Shown piece after piece: positions 1 to 8,311 of a stretch of 35,146 nucleotides of DNA. The position numbers were made by a program, and so were the translations under genes. The notes under the pieces are model-generated. The model saw only the letters and a program-made list of their open reading frames with translations, ran no database searches and had not been told where the DNA came from. This stretch comes from Massilia brevitalea (GTDB lineage: Bacteria > Pseudomonadota > Gammaproteobacteria > Burkholderiales > Burkholderiaceae_D). The stretch lies in the NCBI RefSeq assembly GCF_030711405.1, contig NZ_JAULSI010000049.1, forward strand, positions 1 to 35,146. The letters are read 5' to 3'. Position 1 is the first letter of the stretch, and each line of letters begins with the position of its first letter.

Positions 1-1003
1 ATTGTTCAGAAAGCGCGTCTATAACCAGGCGGGTCTTGACAGCTAGGCAGCCGAGTGCGTCGGGTGTTCCTTTCGCATTCGATATCCGCTCAAAAAGAAA
101 CGTGATCCGACTACTGAAAGCACCATATCGGATTACCGTTTGGTAGCCGCTCGGGTTCCGTTTAATTTCGTCAGCGACGCGGCACGCGTGGAGATAGGCC
201 AATAGGCTATCGGCACCGGACTGCTCAGGAAGATCGGTTTCGTATTGCAGCAGATCCGCCGCAGCCCGCGCGTCGCCAGCTAACCGGTACAGCGTCAACA
301 GCTGCTCGCGCAGCTGATAGCAAGCCCGCCACGCATCATGCGGCAGCAGCCCGGATGTTTCGTACTGCGCCGAGAGCTCTGGCTGTTGCCAGCGGTGCAC
401 CGCCTTACGAGCGTCGGAAAACCTTCGATCTCGTATTGCATTCTCCAGTTCCCCAGAGAGCAACTCGGCCTGTATCCGCTGACCAGCCTCGAGGTTCATG
501 TCTTGGACGCTGTTGTAGCGCTGCCAAAGAGATGTGTGGTTACAGACCTGTGCGCACACCCAATCCCAGCACCGCAGGTCGACCCGGAACGGGATTGCCT
601 CACCGGGATCGGCAGCCATCTCATCGATTTTCGCGCGTAGCGCGGCGTCGTTGGATCCACTCGTCACTACGATGAACAGCTTCGCGTCCTGGTAGTACTG
701 ATCGCTTCCCGCCAATGCGGCTGCATCGCGGATGTCCTTCAATACCCGCTCGTGGTTGATCTTGTTGACAGCTGTATGCTTGCATTGGACCCAGATCCGT
801 ATAGCGGCATCCGCTTCTGTCATCGACCAGTCATACAGCAGGATATCGCGGCCGTTCTGCAAGTACCCGCTGGTACCGTTACACACCGCGCTGGGACTTC
901 TGTACAACTCGCTGCAGACGTCCGCGCACATCGTTTCGAACTCGGTGTCAGCATTTGGCCGGCGCACATGTTCCAGACGGCGGAGCGTGGGATGCATGCG
1001 CAT
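1..1003 (-). CDS. Mrr-like restriction endonuclease-domain protein (partial, C-terminus beyond window)
   Basis: An open leftward frame runs from an ATG at 1003 to the window edge (about 334 codons). The N-terminal ~100 residues fit the Mrr/restriction-endonuclease-like fold: a helix with FETMCADV (about residue 22), then NGRDILLYD with the catalytic-type Asp53, then WVQCKH with Gln73 and Lys75, the D...QxK pattern of PD-(D/E)xK nucleases. A Rossmann-like strand with FIVVTSGSND follows, then a long helical region. The start is supported by AAGGGG just upstream and lies 3 nt after the stop of the DUF3883-type gene, so the two are an operon. Known family role: Mrr-like domains cut foreign or modified DNA and are often effectors in phage defence. 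The missing C-terminus prevents naming the subtype; a larger NTPase or sensor module there is possible. Confidence 0.75.
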   Translation of the reverse strand, partial: MRMHPTLRRLEHVRRPNADTEFETMCADVCSELYRSPSAVCNGTSGYLQNGRDILLYDWSMTEADAAIRIWVQCKHTAVNKINHERVLKDIRDAAALAGSDQYYQDAKLFIVVTSGSNDAALRAKIDEMAADPGEAIPFRVDLRCWDWVCAQVCNHTSLWQRYNSVQDMNLEAGQRIQAELLSGELENAIRDRRFSDARKAVHRWQQPELSAQYETSGLLPHDAWRACYQLREQLLTLYRLAGDARAAADLLQYETDLPEQSGADSLLAYLHACRVADEIKRNPSGYQTVIRYGAFSSRITFLFERISNAKGTPDALGCLAVKTRLVIDALSEQ

Positions 1004-1006
1004 GAG

Positions 1007-2119
1007 TTACCCCTTCGACATCGGTCGGGGCGCAAGCTTGTACTTGACCGGCTGTAAATCGAATTCGGAGCGCAGTTGACTTAGCGAAAGTTCGCGTAGT
1101 GACGGAGTGTGATCCGAGCCAAAATTAACGAGCGCGAACGTCGCGCAACTTTGGTGCTGCTCGAAGAACGCTATCTGCTGCGACGAGATATATACATTAT
1201 CGCCTTCCGCAACTGTGCTCGACTTCACTTCGAGAAAATGCTCTCGCACACCTTGAGGTGTCTGTCGCAGAGTACGAATGTCGAATGGCGAGGTAGGTGC
1301 AAGCTGGGAGATCCACTGGACCTCGCTGGGCTTGGATCCAAACGAAGTCACGTGTGCTAGTTCGCGTTCATATACGAAGCGTTCACCCCGATAGCCGATC
1401 TCCACATCCGGCAAGTGACCGGCCGGGAGCTTGTCGTGTGTCGTGGGTGTGGACGCGTCGTCCTCGGCACCCAAGCCGTAACGGTCGCTGATCCGTCGCA
1501 GAACGTCGAGCTGCTGCTTCAGAATTGGCTGCTGTGAAAGGCTTGCACTGGCTAGCGAGTCAACGGCCTGTGCGATCGCCGCGCGCACGATATTGGTGGC
1601 ATGGCTGTTGTAAATGTAGCGGCGTCCGTAACCCCATTTCGTAAGCACGGGCGTGAACACCCCGTCACGAATGTCGTACGGTAGCGGCGGATTGATAAGA
1701 GTCACCAAGTCCCCTGGCGCTTCGGCGTGATAGATCAGGGGTTCCACTCCTGGGATCTCGTAACCTGCGCCGCGAGCCCGACCATTTCTGTCGACCAACC
1801 GCGCCCCAGCGTGAACGCCGACCAATCGCGCGGCCATATCTCCGCCTCCCTTGTATGTAAATGAAAAAAACACGAACTCGTCGTTCTCATATTTTTCCGC
1901 TGGGATGCTTGTGGGCGGCAGATAAAACTGCACGGTCTCTGATCGCCCTACGGCATAATTGATGCACTCGTGGAAGCCGTTGCCGCCGATGCGCTTGTCG
2001 CGATATAGATCGTGGACCTCATCGTACTGGGGACGAGTAGGCAACACTGAGTATTTCAGCTCGGGCGCTAGCGAATCTCGAGGGTCGTAATGGATTTTAA
2101 TCGCGACAAATATGGGCAT
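1007..2119 (-). CDS. DUF3883-domain protein, putative nuclease-like defence protein
   Basis: 370 residues. The C-terminal part (about 240-340) matches the DUF3883 pattern: GERFVYERE (Glu246), then SPFDIRT (Asp280), then FLEVKSS (Glu297, Lys299), the layout of a PD-(D/E)xK-like core. The N-terminal ~200 residues are unrecognised and contain FVFFSFTYKGGG and several beta-rich stretches. DUF3883 domains occur in restriction- and defence-associated proteins. The ATG at 2119 has no clear Shine-Dalgarno sequence, so the start is less sure than the frame. It is the first gene of a leftward pair with the Mrr-like gene, spaced by 3 nt, and diverges from the ABC-3C operon. Function is inferred from the domain and the neighbours. 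Confidence 0.75.
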   Translation of the reverse strand: MPIFVAIKIHYDPRDSLAPELKYSVLPTRPQYDEVHDLYRDKRIGGNGFHECINYAVGRSETVQFYLPPTSIPAEKYENDEFVFFSFTYKGGGDMAARLVGVHAGARLVDRNGRARGAGYEIPGVEPLIYHAEAPGDLVTLINPPLPYDIRDGVFTPVLTKWGYGRRYIYNSHATNIVRAAIAQAVDSLASASLSQQPILKQQLDVLRRISDRYGLGAEDDASTPTTHDKLPAGHLPDVEIGYRGERFVYERELAHVTSFGSKPSEVQWISQLAPTSPFDIRTLRQTPQGVREHFLEVKSSTVAEGDNVYISSQQIAFFEQHQSCATFALVNFGSDHTPSLRELSLSQLRSEFDLQPVKYKLAPRPMSKG

Positions 2120-2431
2120 AGGTAAGAAGCGTCGTCGGAACTTATCTCATTACACCACAACCGTAATGCCAACGTCACTTTGTCGGCGGAAGCATCCATT
2201 CTCTCCGTAGATTTTCATAGTCTGCTCGCCAGAACCTGCGTTTTTGCGTTATGTCCGCTTTTGGCGGTTGCTGCCTCCCGAGTATGGCATTAACAGAATT
2301 ATTATTGCAATCCCGCACTATTTGTCTTCTTGAGCGTGTAACATTCACCTACCCAGTTCCGCAAGAAATGCATAAGCTGACCGCCTTTTGATGACTCTAG
2401 GTCTGGTCCTAGGTAAAAACAGGGAGGACAC
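2120..2431. promoter_or_regulatory. Divergent intergenic region between two defence operons
   Basis: This 312-bp stretch separates the leftward DUF3883/Mrr-like pair from the rightward ABC-3C operon and must hold both promoters. It includes an AT-rich tract around 2290-2325. A strong ribosome binding site, GGGAGGA, at its right end precedes the GTG at 2432. I could not assign individual promoter boxes with confidence. Confidence 0.5.
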
Positions 2432-3622
2432 GTGGCAACGAAAACTGACAAATACGCTGCTGGCGAGCAGGGGCTTGGTTACGTCTACCAGATTCGCTTC
2501 GCGCTCGCGTATCTGATGAAGCAGGACGAGGGTCAATCGCTCCTTATCGAGGCAGACGACGATGTCGAGCTTCGAGACATCGAAGGCCGAAAGACGCTTA
2601 TCTCGCTGAAACACAAGCAGGTCGGCGAAACTGTCGGAACGCTATCGACCGACTTCTGGAAGTCGGTCCGAATCTGGCTCGATCGCTACATTAGAGACGG
2701 CAAACTCGCTTGCGAGCATTCGTATTGCATGGCGACGACCGCACGCGTCGGTCCAGGCTCGATGCTTAAGTACTTCCAAGAAGGCTCTATACCAAAGCCG
2801 ACAGACTTTGCTGCGCAGTTGATGGCTGAGCTCGAGGGTTCTAAGGCTGATCTCAGTGCTCAGGTAAATGCTACGCTCGCCACGTTGTCTACTATTGAGC
2901 AACGCGACTTCTTTGAACGCATCGTGATTGCTGACAGCTCTTTGCGCATCAAGGAGCTGGACTCAGATTTCGAGCCTCTCATGCGGTCCGTCGCCCGAAA
3001 GTTTCGCGTGGATGTACGGGAGCGTTTAGAGGGCTGGTGGCTGAACCAAGCCATTGAGGTTATTCAGGGCGACCGAGATCCTATTACAGGTGCAGAGGTG
3101 TGGGCGAAGTTCGCCAGCATCAACAGCGAGTACTACGATGAACGCTTACCCATTACCTTTGATGATGAGTACCCGCCTGAGCACATCGACCCGTTGACGG
3201 ATCCGCGCCAGTTCGTCCAGCAGTTGCGTGCTATCGGCATGCCGGCCGATAGTCTCGAGTTGGCCATTCTCGACTTCTACCGGGCGTTTTCCCAGCGTGC
3301 GCATTGGGCTAGGGTGAATGTGCTCGTCGGAGGAGAGATGCAGAAGTTTGAACGCCGTCTCCTTGAGGAGTGGAAGCGTGCCAAGGCATGGATCAAGATC
3401 AATGAAGCGGACAACGAAGAGCAGCTTCAAGAAGCCGGTAGGCGGCTGTATGAGTGGGCAGAAAACCACTCGAAAGGCCTTCAGATTCGTAAGCAAGTCA
3501 CCGAGGACTTCATACGCCGTGGGAGCTTCCACATCTTGGCAGATGAGAGACCTAATCCACGAGTTCATTGGCATCCTAAGTATCTCGAGAGCCTGAAGGT
3601 TACCTTGGAGGTGCCTGCATGA
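2432..3622 (+). CDS. ABC-3C system effector with CAP4-like dsDNA endonuclease domain
   Basis: 396 residues starting at GTG, with GGGAGGA 5 nt upstream. The N-terminus carries the CAP4-type nuclease pattern: GYVYQIRFALAYL (16-28), then LLIEADDDVEL with Glu40 and Asp43/44, then LISLKHK with Lys60. The usual Gln of the Q-x-K motif is Ser58 here. The rest is helical and unassigned. CAP4-like domains are DNA-degrading effectors in CBASS and in ABC-three-component systems. The stop overlaps the start of the middle-component gene as ATGA, so the three genes are translationally coupled. The role as DNase effector is inferred from the family and operon. Confidence 0.85.
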   Translation: MATKTDKYAAGEQGLGYVYQIRFALAYLMKQDEGQSLLIEADDDVELRDIEGRKTLISLKHKQVGETVGTLSTDFWKSVRIWLDRYIRDGKLACEHSYCMATTARVGPGSMLKYFQEGSIPKPTDFAAQLMAELEGSKADLSAQVNATLATLSTIEQRDFFERIVIADSSLRIKELDSDFEPLMRSVARKFRVDVRERLEGWWLNQAIEVIQGDRDPITGAEVWAKFASINSEYYDERLPITFDDEYPPEHIDPLTDPRQFVQQLRAIGMPADSLELAILDFYRAFSQRAHWARVNVLVGGEMQKFERRLLEEWKRAKAWIKINEADNEEQLQEAGRRLYEWAENHSKGLQIRKQVTEDFIRRGSFHILADERPNPRVHWHPKYLESLKVTLEVPA

Positions 3623-4107
3623 TTGATTGGTCCACACGCCCATTTGAAGAGCGAAACCTCTTCAACCCAGCGTTCTGCGCACTGATCCTTGCCGCAGCAA
3701 TTCGTGAGTATGAGCGAGTCGCCGTAAAACCGATGCCTTACTCGCTGACGCTCCTCGTGCTGCCGCTGTGTCTGCATCAGTCAACACGCGACCAAATTCT
3801 CGGCAGTAAGAGGGTTTCGGTATTGCGGATCGTTGCGCTTCAGCCCGACCTGCTAGTCGACTTTGCTGAACGGGCTAGGTCGCTCGTTCAGTACACTACT
3901 GAAGCCTTCGCTTTACTCGCCAGCAAAGGCTGTATAACGGTTTCTGACGACGGGGGCATCCACCTCATCCCTAGGAGAGTCTCCTCTCAAGCACTTAGCA
4001 CCGACGACGCCGAGATGTGTCGCAATGCAGCGACGGTACTGGGGCGAGACTTCGCCCAGATCAATGACCGCGTCACGATCTACACCAGCCTATCGATCAG
4101 ACCATGA
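3619..4107 (+). CDS. ABC-three-component system middle component
   Basis: 162 residues. The opening WSTRPFEERNLFNPAFCALIL with a following alpha-helical, winged-helix-like body is typical of the small middle components that sit between effector and DUF3732 ATPase in ABC-3C systems. The ribosome binding site GGAGG lies about 5 nt before the ATG, inside the end of the effector gene. Both ends overlap neighbours by ATGA. The middle component is thought to couple the ATPase to the effector; that is family knowledge, not visible here. Confidence 0.85.
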   Translation: MIDWSTRPFEERNLFNPAFCALILAAAIREYERVAVKPMPYSLTLLVLPLCLHQSTRDQILGSKRVSVLRIVALQPDLLVDFAERARSLVQYTTEAFALLASKGCITVSDDGGIHLIPRRVSSQALSTDDAEMCRNAATVLGRDFAQINDRVTIYTSLSIRP

Positions 4108-6080
4108 AAATTGCATCAATCCACATCTACAGCCACGATGGCCGTAGGCGCGACCTTCCTTTGAACCCTGAGGGATTAAATATCATTACGGGCTTGGCTT
4201 CGACAGGTAAATCATCGCTATCGGACATCGTTGAATACTGCATGGGCGAGAGCGATTGCAAGATCGCAGAGGGATTTATCCGTGAGAGGGTGTCGTGGTT
4301 CGCGGTGACGTTCCAATTTCCGCATGAACAGGTGTTCGTCGCCAAGCCTAACCCCAAACCAGGGAAGGTCCAGTGCTCGCTGGCCATGGTCTTGCGCGGC
4401 AGAGAGATTCGAACACCCAACTTTGAAGCACTAAAACACAACGGGGGCGACGAGCTTGTCCACGAGGTTCTATCGTCCCTTCTGGGTATTCCGGAAACCA
4501 AGACATCAGTGCCGGAGCGAAGCAGTCGCACGGGCTACTCAGTCAATGTAAAACACACCACTTTCTACTTGTTCCAAAAGCAGGGACTAGTTGCTAGTAA
4601 AGAGCTTTTGTTCTACCGGCAGGCAGAAGAACATCTTCCCCAGGCCATTCGCGATACTTTCGCCGTGTTGTTCCGTATCTCTAATGTGGGCGACATGGAA
4701 GCGGAGGCTAACCGACGCGCAACGCAACGCGATTTGAAGATTGCACAGAGGGAGCTACGCGTAGCTCAGGAGACGGAAGACGCTCTAGATACCCGAGGCC
4801 TTGGGCTGATGGCCGAGGCACGGGCAGCTGGCATCCCGTTCAGCAACTCCGTTGGCAATAATGCGCGGAACGAAAATGGTGCTGAGAGCGAACTGGTTGC
4901 CTTACTTCGGGAAGTGTTGACCTGGCGACCAAGCCAGACTCCGCTTCTAGCCGACAGCGAGATGGCCAAATTGCAGGCCCGTCGTTCGGGACTGCGCGCA
5001 GAACGACGGCAAGTTCAAGATCAAATCGCAGCCGTGCAGCGGTACGTCAAGGGAGCGTCAGACTTTCAGACCGAAGTGCAAGAGCAACGTTCACGCCTGG
5101 AATCAATCTATGCCTTGCCGCGTTCCTCTCAGGGCGCTTGGCAGTGGCCTTTCCTGAGCGAAGCCGACTCGCACATGGACGGAATCGCCCAAGCCTTGCT
5201 GACGGAATTATCAAACTTGGACAAGGATCTTGAGAAAGTTGGTGGGGCGCGTCCCCGTCTAGATGAGCATTTGGCCGAACTTACCGACAAGGCTAGTCGT
5301 CTTAAGGGAGAGATTTACGAGGTCGAGGTCGAACTCAACGCTGCTGTGCTCGCTGAAGAGAAGGCTGCCGCTCAAGAAGACGCTAACACTCAGGCGGCCA
5401 AGATCCAAGGACGCGTCAGCTTCTATCTGGAAGGCCTAACGCCCAGCAACACAATCAGCACTCTCAAGCTCAAGGTCGAACGACTGCAGGCGAAGCTGGA
5501 TCAACTCACACAACAGAACGGTTCTGACGACGACGCGGACGCACGGATGGAGTCAGTTATTACGCACATCTCGGCGACGATGAGTGCGCTTATACGCGAC
5601 TTCAAAGCTTACTTCTCGGAGTTTCCGTTCAGACTGGACATGCGCAATCTGACGCTGATGGTTCAGCGGCCCGGCAACCCCGTTCCCATGATTCGTACCG
5701 GTGGCGGCGCGAACTGGCTGGCGTATCACATCTCCGCTCTGCTTGCGCTGCACCACTACGCCTGGCAGAACAACGTGCCGATTCCTCGGTTCCTCATGCT
5801 GGACCAGCCGACGCAGGTATATTTTCCGTCACAGACTGCCTATGAGTCGGTCGCGGGCGATGCCAAACGAGTGCGATCCGTTGATGTCGACCTAGCTGCA
5901 GCAAAGCGACTCTTCGAGACGCTGTTGAACTACACCAGGGTACTCGTACCCGGCTTTCAGCTCATCGTGACGGAACATGCCAATTTCGCTGAGGACTGGT
6001 TCCAGGAAGCGCTCGTCGAAGAACCGTGGATGGATCCGCCGGCGTTGGTACCCAAAGATTGGCCAAGCTGGGGTTTGTAA
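4104..6080 (+). CDS. DUF3732 ABC/SMC-like ATPase of an ABC-3C system
   Basis: 658 residues. Walker A is G30-LAST-GKS37, followed by a long coiled-coil-rich middle (about 190-480), then the C-terminal half of the ATPase with RTGGGANWLAYHISALLAL (signature-like) and FLMLDQPTQVYFP near residue 567. In DUF3732 proteins the usual Walker B DEP is DQP, as here. A switch His is in IVTEHANF (about 622). It resembles Rad50/SMC-type ATPases in lacking a membrane part. It would act as sensor or regulator of the CAP4-like nuclease. The start overlaps the middle-component stop (ATGA). No terminator is obvious just after the stop. Confidence 0.9.
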   Translation: MKIASIHIYSHDGRRRDLPLNPEGLNIITGLASTGKSSLSDIVEYCMGESDCKIAEGFIRERVSWFAVTFQFPHEQVFVAKPNPKPGKVQCSLAMVLRGREIRTPNFEALKHNGGDELVHEVLSSLLGIPETKTSVPERSSRTGYSVNVKHTTFYLFQKQGLVASKELLFYRQAEEHLPQAIRDTFAVLFRISNVGDMEAEANRRATQRDLKIAQRELRVAQETEDALDTRGLGLMAEARAAGIPFSNSVGNNARNENGAESELVALLREVLTWRPSQTPLLADSEMAKLQARRSGLRAERRQVQDQIAAVQRYVKGASDFQTEVQEQRSRLESIYALPRSSQGAWQWPFLSEADSHMDGIAQALLTELSNLDKDLEKVGGARPRLDEHLAELTDKASRLKGEIYEVEVELNAAVLAEEKAAAQEDANTQAAKIQGRVSFYLEGLTPSNTISTLKLKVERLQAKLDQLTQQNGSDDDADARMESVITHISATMSALIRDFKAYFSEFPFRLDMRNLTLMVQRPGNPVPMIRTGGGANWLAYHISALLALHHYAWQNNVPIPRFLMLDQPTQVYFPSQTAYESVAGDAKRVRSVDVDLAAAKRLFETLLNYTRVLVPGFQLIVTEHANFAEDWFQEALVEEPWMDPPALVPKDWPSWGL

Positions 6081-6433
6081 CGTCGCGGTGTTTTTCCTCG
6101 CCGGAAGGGGGCAGGAACTTCCCTCGCGAAAAGCTGACCAACCTTGCTGGCTTTGTTTGGACATGCGTTGAAAGCGACGCAGCGCCCATCATTATCCCCG
6201 CAGATAACGATGGGGGGCCATCGGTCAGGTGTTTCAGTGCTCAGGATGGGGAGGTCGTTAAGCTCTCCAAGCGTTTGACTAACATAATCTACAATTTGAC
6301 TAACCTAATCTAGGTTTGACAAACATAATCTTGATTTGTCAGCTGCGCCGTCGAGCTCCAATACGTATGCTGCTCCCATGTCTTTTCCGTTCAGTTAGTG
6401 CAGCTTAGTTGATCGCTAAAGTAATACGCTGGA
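6081..6433. other. Intergenic region with triple direct repeat
   Basis: It lies between the ABC-3C operon and the leftward small-gene cluster, whose 3' end faces it. The only clear structure is the repeat set at 6274-6332. An open frame at 6026-6313 crosses the region but runs out of frame over the end of the ATPase gene and is not supported. Confidence 0.5.
6274..6332 (+). repeat. Three direct 18-bp repeats, 20-21 bp period
   Basis: TTTGACTAACATAATCTA (6274-6291), TTTGACTAACCTAATCTA (6295-6312) and TTTGACAAACATAATCTT (6315-6332). The periods of 21 and 20 bp put the copies on the same DNA face. Immediately after comes TTTGTCAG (6335-6342), partly an inverted echo of TTTGACAAA. The layout suggests a protein-binding array (operator, or recombinase arm sites); which protein binds is unknown. 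Confidence 0.7.
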
Positions 6434-6775
6434 CTAAACATTTTTTACGCCGTTAATATCGTGTACCATTTTCCGCTCGATCTTTTCTGCCGCATTTAGC
6501 TCTTTGTAGTTCGTTCGATCTTTTTTGCGCCCACTTTTGATGTAGCGTGCGTTAGCAAGCTTGGTCAAACGAATCTCGACGCGCTTGCCGTCATCGAATT
6601 CGACCACAGCAGAATGGTAGCCGGGTATGGCTGTGTCAGTCGATATTATCCTGACCTTTGATCCCGCGTCTTTTGTGAGCTTAGCTGATCTAGGTCGCCC
6701 CAACGCGTCGTAATACGACATGCTGGTCGCCAAGTCATGTGCGAGTGTCGCTTCAATCAATTTGTACGCTTTCAA
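6434..6775 (-). CDS. Small hypothetical protein, last gene of the leftward cluster
   Basis: 113 residues, starting at TTG (6775). It is basic and probably has a beta-rich middle (residues 36-75) and a Lys/Arg-rich helical end. No family was recognised. It follows the frameshifted gene at 6789-6972 by 13 nt on the same strand, so it is likely the distal gene of the small-gene operon. The TTG start lacks a clear ribosome binding site. Confidence 0.5.
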   Translation of the reverse strand: MKAYKLIEATLAHDLATSMSYYDALGRPRSAKLTKDAGSKVRIISTDTAIPGYHSAVVEFDDGKRVEIRLTKLANARYIKSGRKKDRTNYKELNAAEKIERKMVHDINGVKNV

Positions 6776-6788
6776 ATACGGTGCTCAG

Positions 6789-6972
6789 TTATCGAGCGAT
6801 CTCACGTTGAATGAACAACGCAATTTGCTGGCACAGTGCGTCCATCGTGTCGGCGACGCTCCACGACCCCCATGACGCCGGTATAGCTCACCAGGTCTCC
6901 ACGCGCATACTCAGGTGGCAATCCATCGTTCACGGCAGTTTTCCGTTCTATAAGAACCGAGCTTAAGGTCAC
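6789..6972 (-). pseudogene. Small hypothetical gene, frameshifted at a G5 run
   Basis: The GTG at 6972 overlaps the TGA of the upstream GIY-YIG gene (GTGA), a typical coupled start. The frame reads well up to YTGVMG. After the run of five Gs (5 Cs on the plus strand at 6867-6871) the sensible continuation is in another frame, SWSVADTMDALCQQ and on to REIAR, ending at the TAA of 6789. Removing one G gives a continuous 60-residue protein. As written, translation ends at 6802 with an unrelated tail. Either a real lesion or a homopolymer sequencing error. Confidence 0.5.
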
Positions 6973-7550
6973 CGTGCTTCTTCGATCTCGATCCAACTGA
7001 CACGGCCTCTTATGAAAGCTACGACTTCGTCAGGCCGAACCGCAAACCATTCCCCGTTGCGTCGGCGGTCCTGAAAATGTGCATGGCATAATTTCTCAGC
7101 GGTAAACCGGTCGCTGACCTTGGCGTTCAGAACGTTTCGTAGTGGAACACCATGAGCTCCAATCAGTGAGCGTTGGCGTTTGCCGGCACCGGAAGCCGTA
7201 CAACCGATCTTGCAAAGCTCTGCGTTCCCGTCATGCAGTACATAGAGCCATCCCTCATGCCGGTTCACTGGGATGGGGTTGTCGATCTTCGACGGGATGA
7301 ACTGCTGTGTTGCGTCACGTAGGTTCTCCCATGTGACAAAGGCTTCTCGCATACGCTCTTTCTCAGGGAGGGAACTGTTCCGGTTCCACCGATCTACGTG
7401 GGATAAGCGCGTGGCTTCATCCATGATGAAAGTCCACCCCCACAGCGCCAGCTCATTTTTAAACTGCGTTGCCGTGTATCCAAACGCTGCGGCTAAGTCC
7501 TCCAGCTCTATCTGTAGCCTCTGTGTGCTGTCCTCAGCATTGTCCGCCAT
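6969..7550 (-). CDS. GIY-YIG (T5orf172/MUG113-type) domain protein
   Basis: 193 residues. The C-terminal half matches the GIY-YIG-like T5orf172 pattern: WLYVL (101-105) for the first strand, LCKIG (112-116) in place of the second motif, an Arg-containing helix (KRQRSLIGAHGVP), Glu152 in the helix AEKLCHAHF, and NGEWF (165-169). The N-terminal 95 residues are helical and unassigned. Such domains are nucleases or nuclease-like DNA-binding modules of phages and mobile elements. The start has GAGGAAAAAC directly upstream, the common ribosome-binding pattern of this cluster. Its stop overlaps the next gene by GTGA. Confidence 0.75.
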   Translation of the reverse strand: MADNAEDSTQRLQIELEDLAAAFGYTATQFKNELALWGWTFIMDEATRLSHVDRWNRNSSLPEKERMREAFVTWENLRDATQQFIPSKIDNPIPVNRHEGWLYVLHDGNAELCKIGCTASGAGKRQRSLIGAHGVPLRNVLNAKVSDRFTAEKLCHAHFQDRRRNGEWFAVRPDEVVAFIRGRVSWIEIEEAR

Positions 7551-7579
7551 GTTTTTCCTCGATGTGGCTCGATCCCGCG

Positions 7580-7981
7580 TTAGCGGCAGTATTTAACGTT
7601 CGACGGCTTCGAACACGAATAGCTAGCTGCAAGCGGCTTCATAGGGTAAGCACACATGCGACCTGCATCGGACCCGGTCAGCTGGTTCTGGGCATTGAAA
7701 AACATTTCGATCCGTGAGCAGCCAGGATTATCCCAAGTGAGAACGTATTCGATCTCCGGCCCCCGATCGATATCGTTAGACTTCAGTTTGCCTGGCGTGA
7801 TAACGCTCGAGGGCGGACCTAAGGTGTTGATGACCGCTGTCCTTGTCCAACCCATGCCGATAGCCTCTACCTTCCTCGACAACGCGGTCATTCCCGCCTT
7901 TGCCCCTGCTGCAAGTGGGTAGCTCGTGTGGCCTAAGATTGCTACAAATAATGCGACAGTCGTGATCAACTTTAAGTACAT
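7580..7981 (-). CDS. Exported BamE/SmpA-like small protein
   Basis: 133 residues with a signal peptide (MYLKLITTVALFVAILGHTS..., likely cleaved near LAAGA). The mature part has the BamE-like layout: GWTRTAVINTLGPPSSV (tight turn, Gly-Pro), then YVLTWDN and RIEMFFNAQNQLTG. BamE-like folds act in the outer membrane or in protein-protein contact; a specific role here is unknown. There are Cys residues in the C-terminal part (C-A-Y-P, SYSCSK, KYC). The ribosome binding site is AAGGGAAAA before the ATG. Confidence 0.65.
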   Translation of the reverse strand: MYLKLITTVALFVAILGHTSYPLAAGAKAGMTALSRKVEAIGMGWTRTAVINTLGPPSSVITPGKLKSNDIDRGPEIEYVLTWDNPGCSRIEMFFNAQNQLTGSDAGRMCAYPMKPLAASYSCSKPSNVKYCR

Positions 7982-7993
7982 GTCTGTTTTCCC

Positions 7994-8296
7994 TTATCGA
8001 ATGCGGCGCAGGGTGTACATAGGATTGCTCGCTGTGTTTTGGTTCACGATTGTGAACGCGATAGCCGAGCCTTTCATCATCCCATCCTTGTAGGTCACCT
8101 TGACTACGTTTCCGTTCGTGGCGTAGTCGACCTTTTCGATCACTCCCATTGTTTCGGTTTCTCCAGGGCGGAACGTGATCGTCATCGGCACGAGGCCGTC
8201 AGCCTTCCAGGTTCCTTCAAGAGCCCCAGGTGAACGGTTGCATCCCGCTAGGGTGGCCATCAATAGCAGCGCTGTGATAATAGTATGGTTTCTCAT
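7994..8296 (-). CDS. Small lipoprotein
   Basis: 100 residues with a lipoprotein signal: MRNHTIITALLLMATLAGC, lipobox L-A-G-C with the lipidated Cys19. The mature part GTWKADGLVPMTITFRPG followed by beta-strands resembles the small lipocalin-like fold in which GxW opens the first strand. AGGAAAAGG precedes the ATG. It sits 12 nt upstream of the BamE-like gene, so both are envelope proteins made together. Confidence 0.7.
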   Translation of the reverse strand: MRNHTIITALLLMATLAGCNRSPGALEGTWKADGLVPMTITFRPGETETMGVIEKVDYATNGNVVKVTYKDGMMKGSAIAFTIVNQNTASNPMYTLRRIR

Positions 8297-8311
8297 CCTT
8301 TTCCTAGGAGT

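Noticed and set aside
6026..6313. 95-codon rightward frame after the ABC-3C ATPase
   Set aside because: It begins out of frame inside the ATPase gene, has no ribosome binding site, and its end simply translates the direct repeats.
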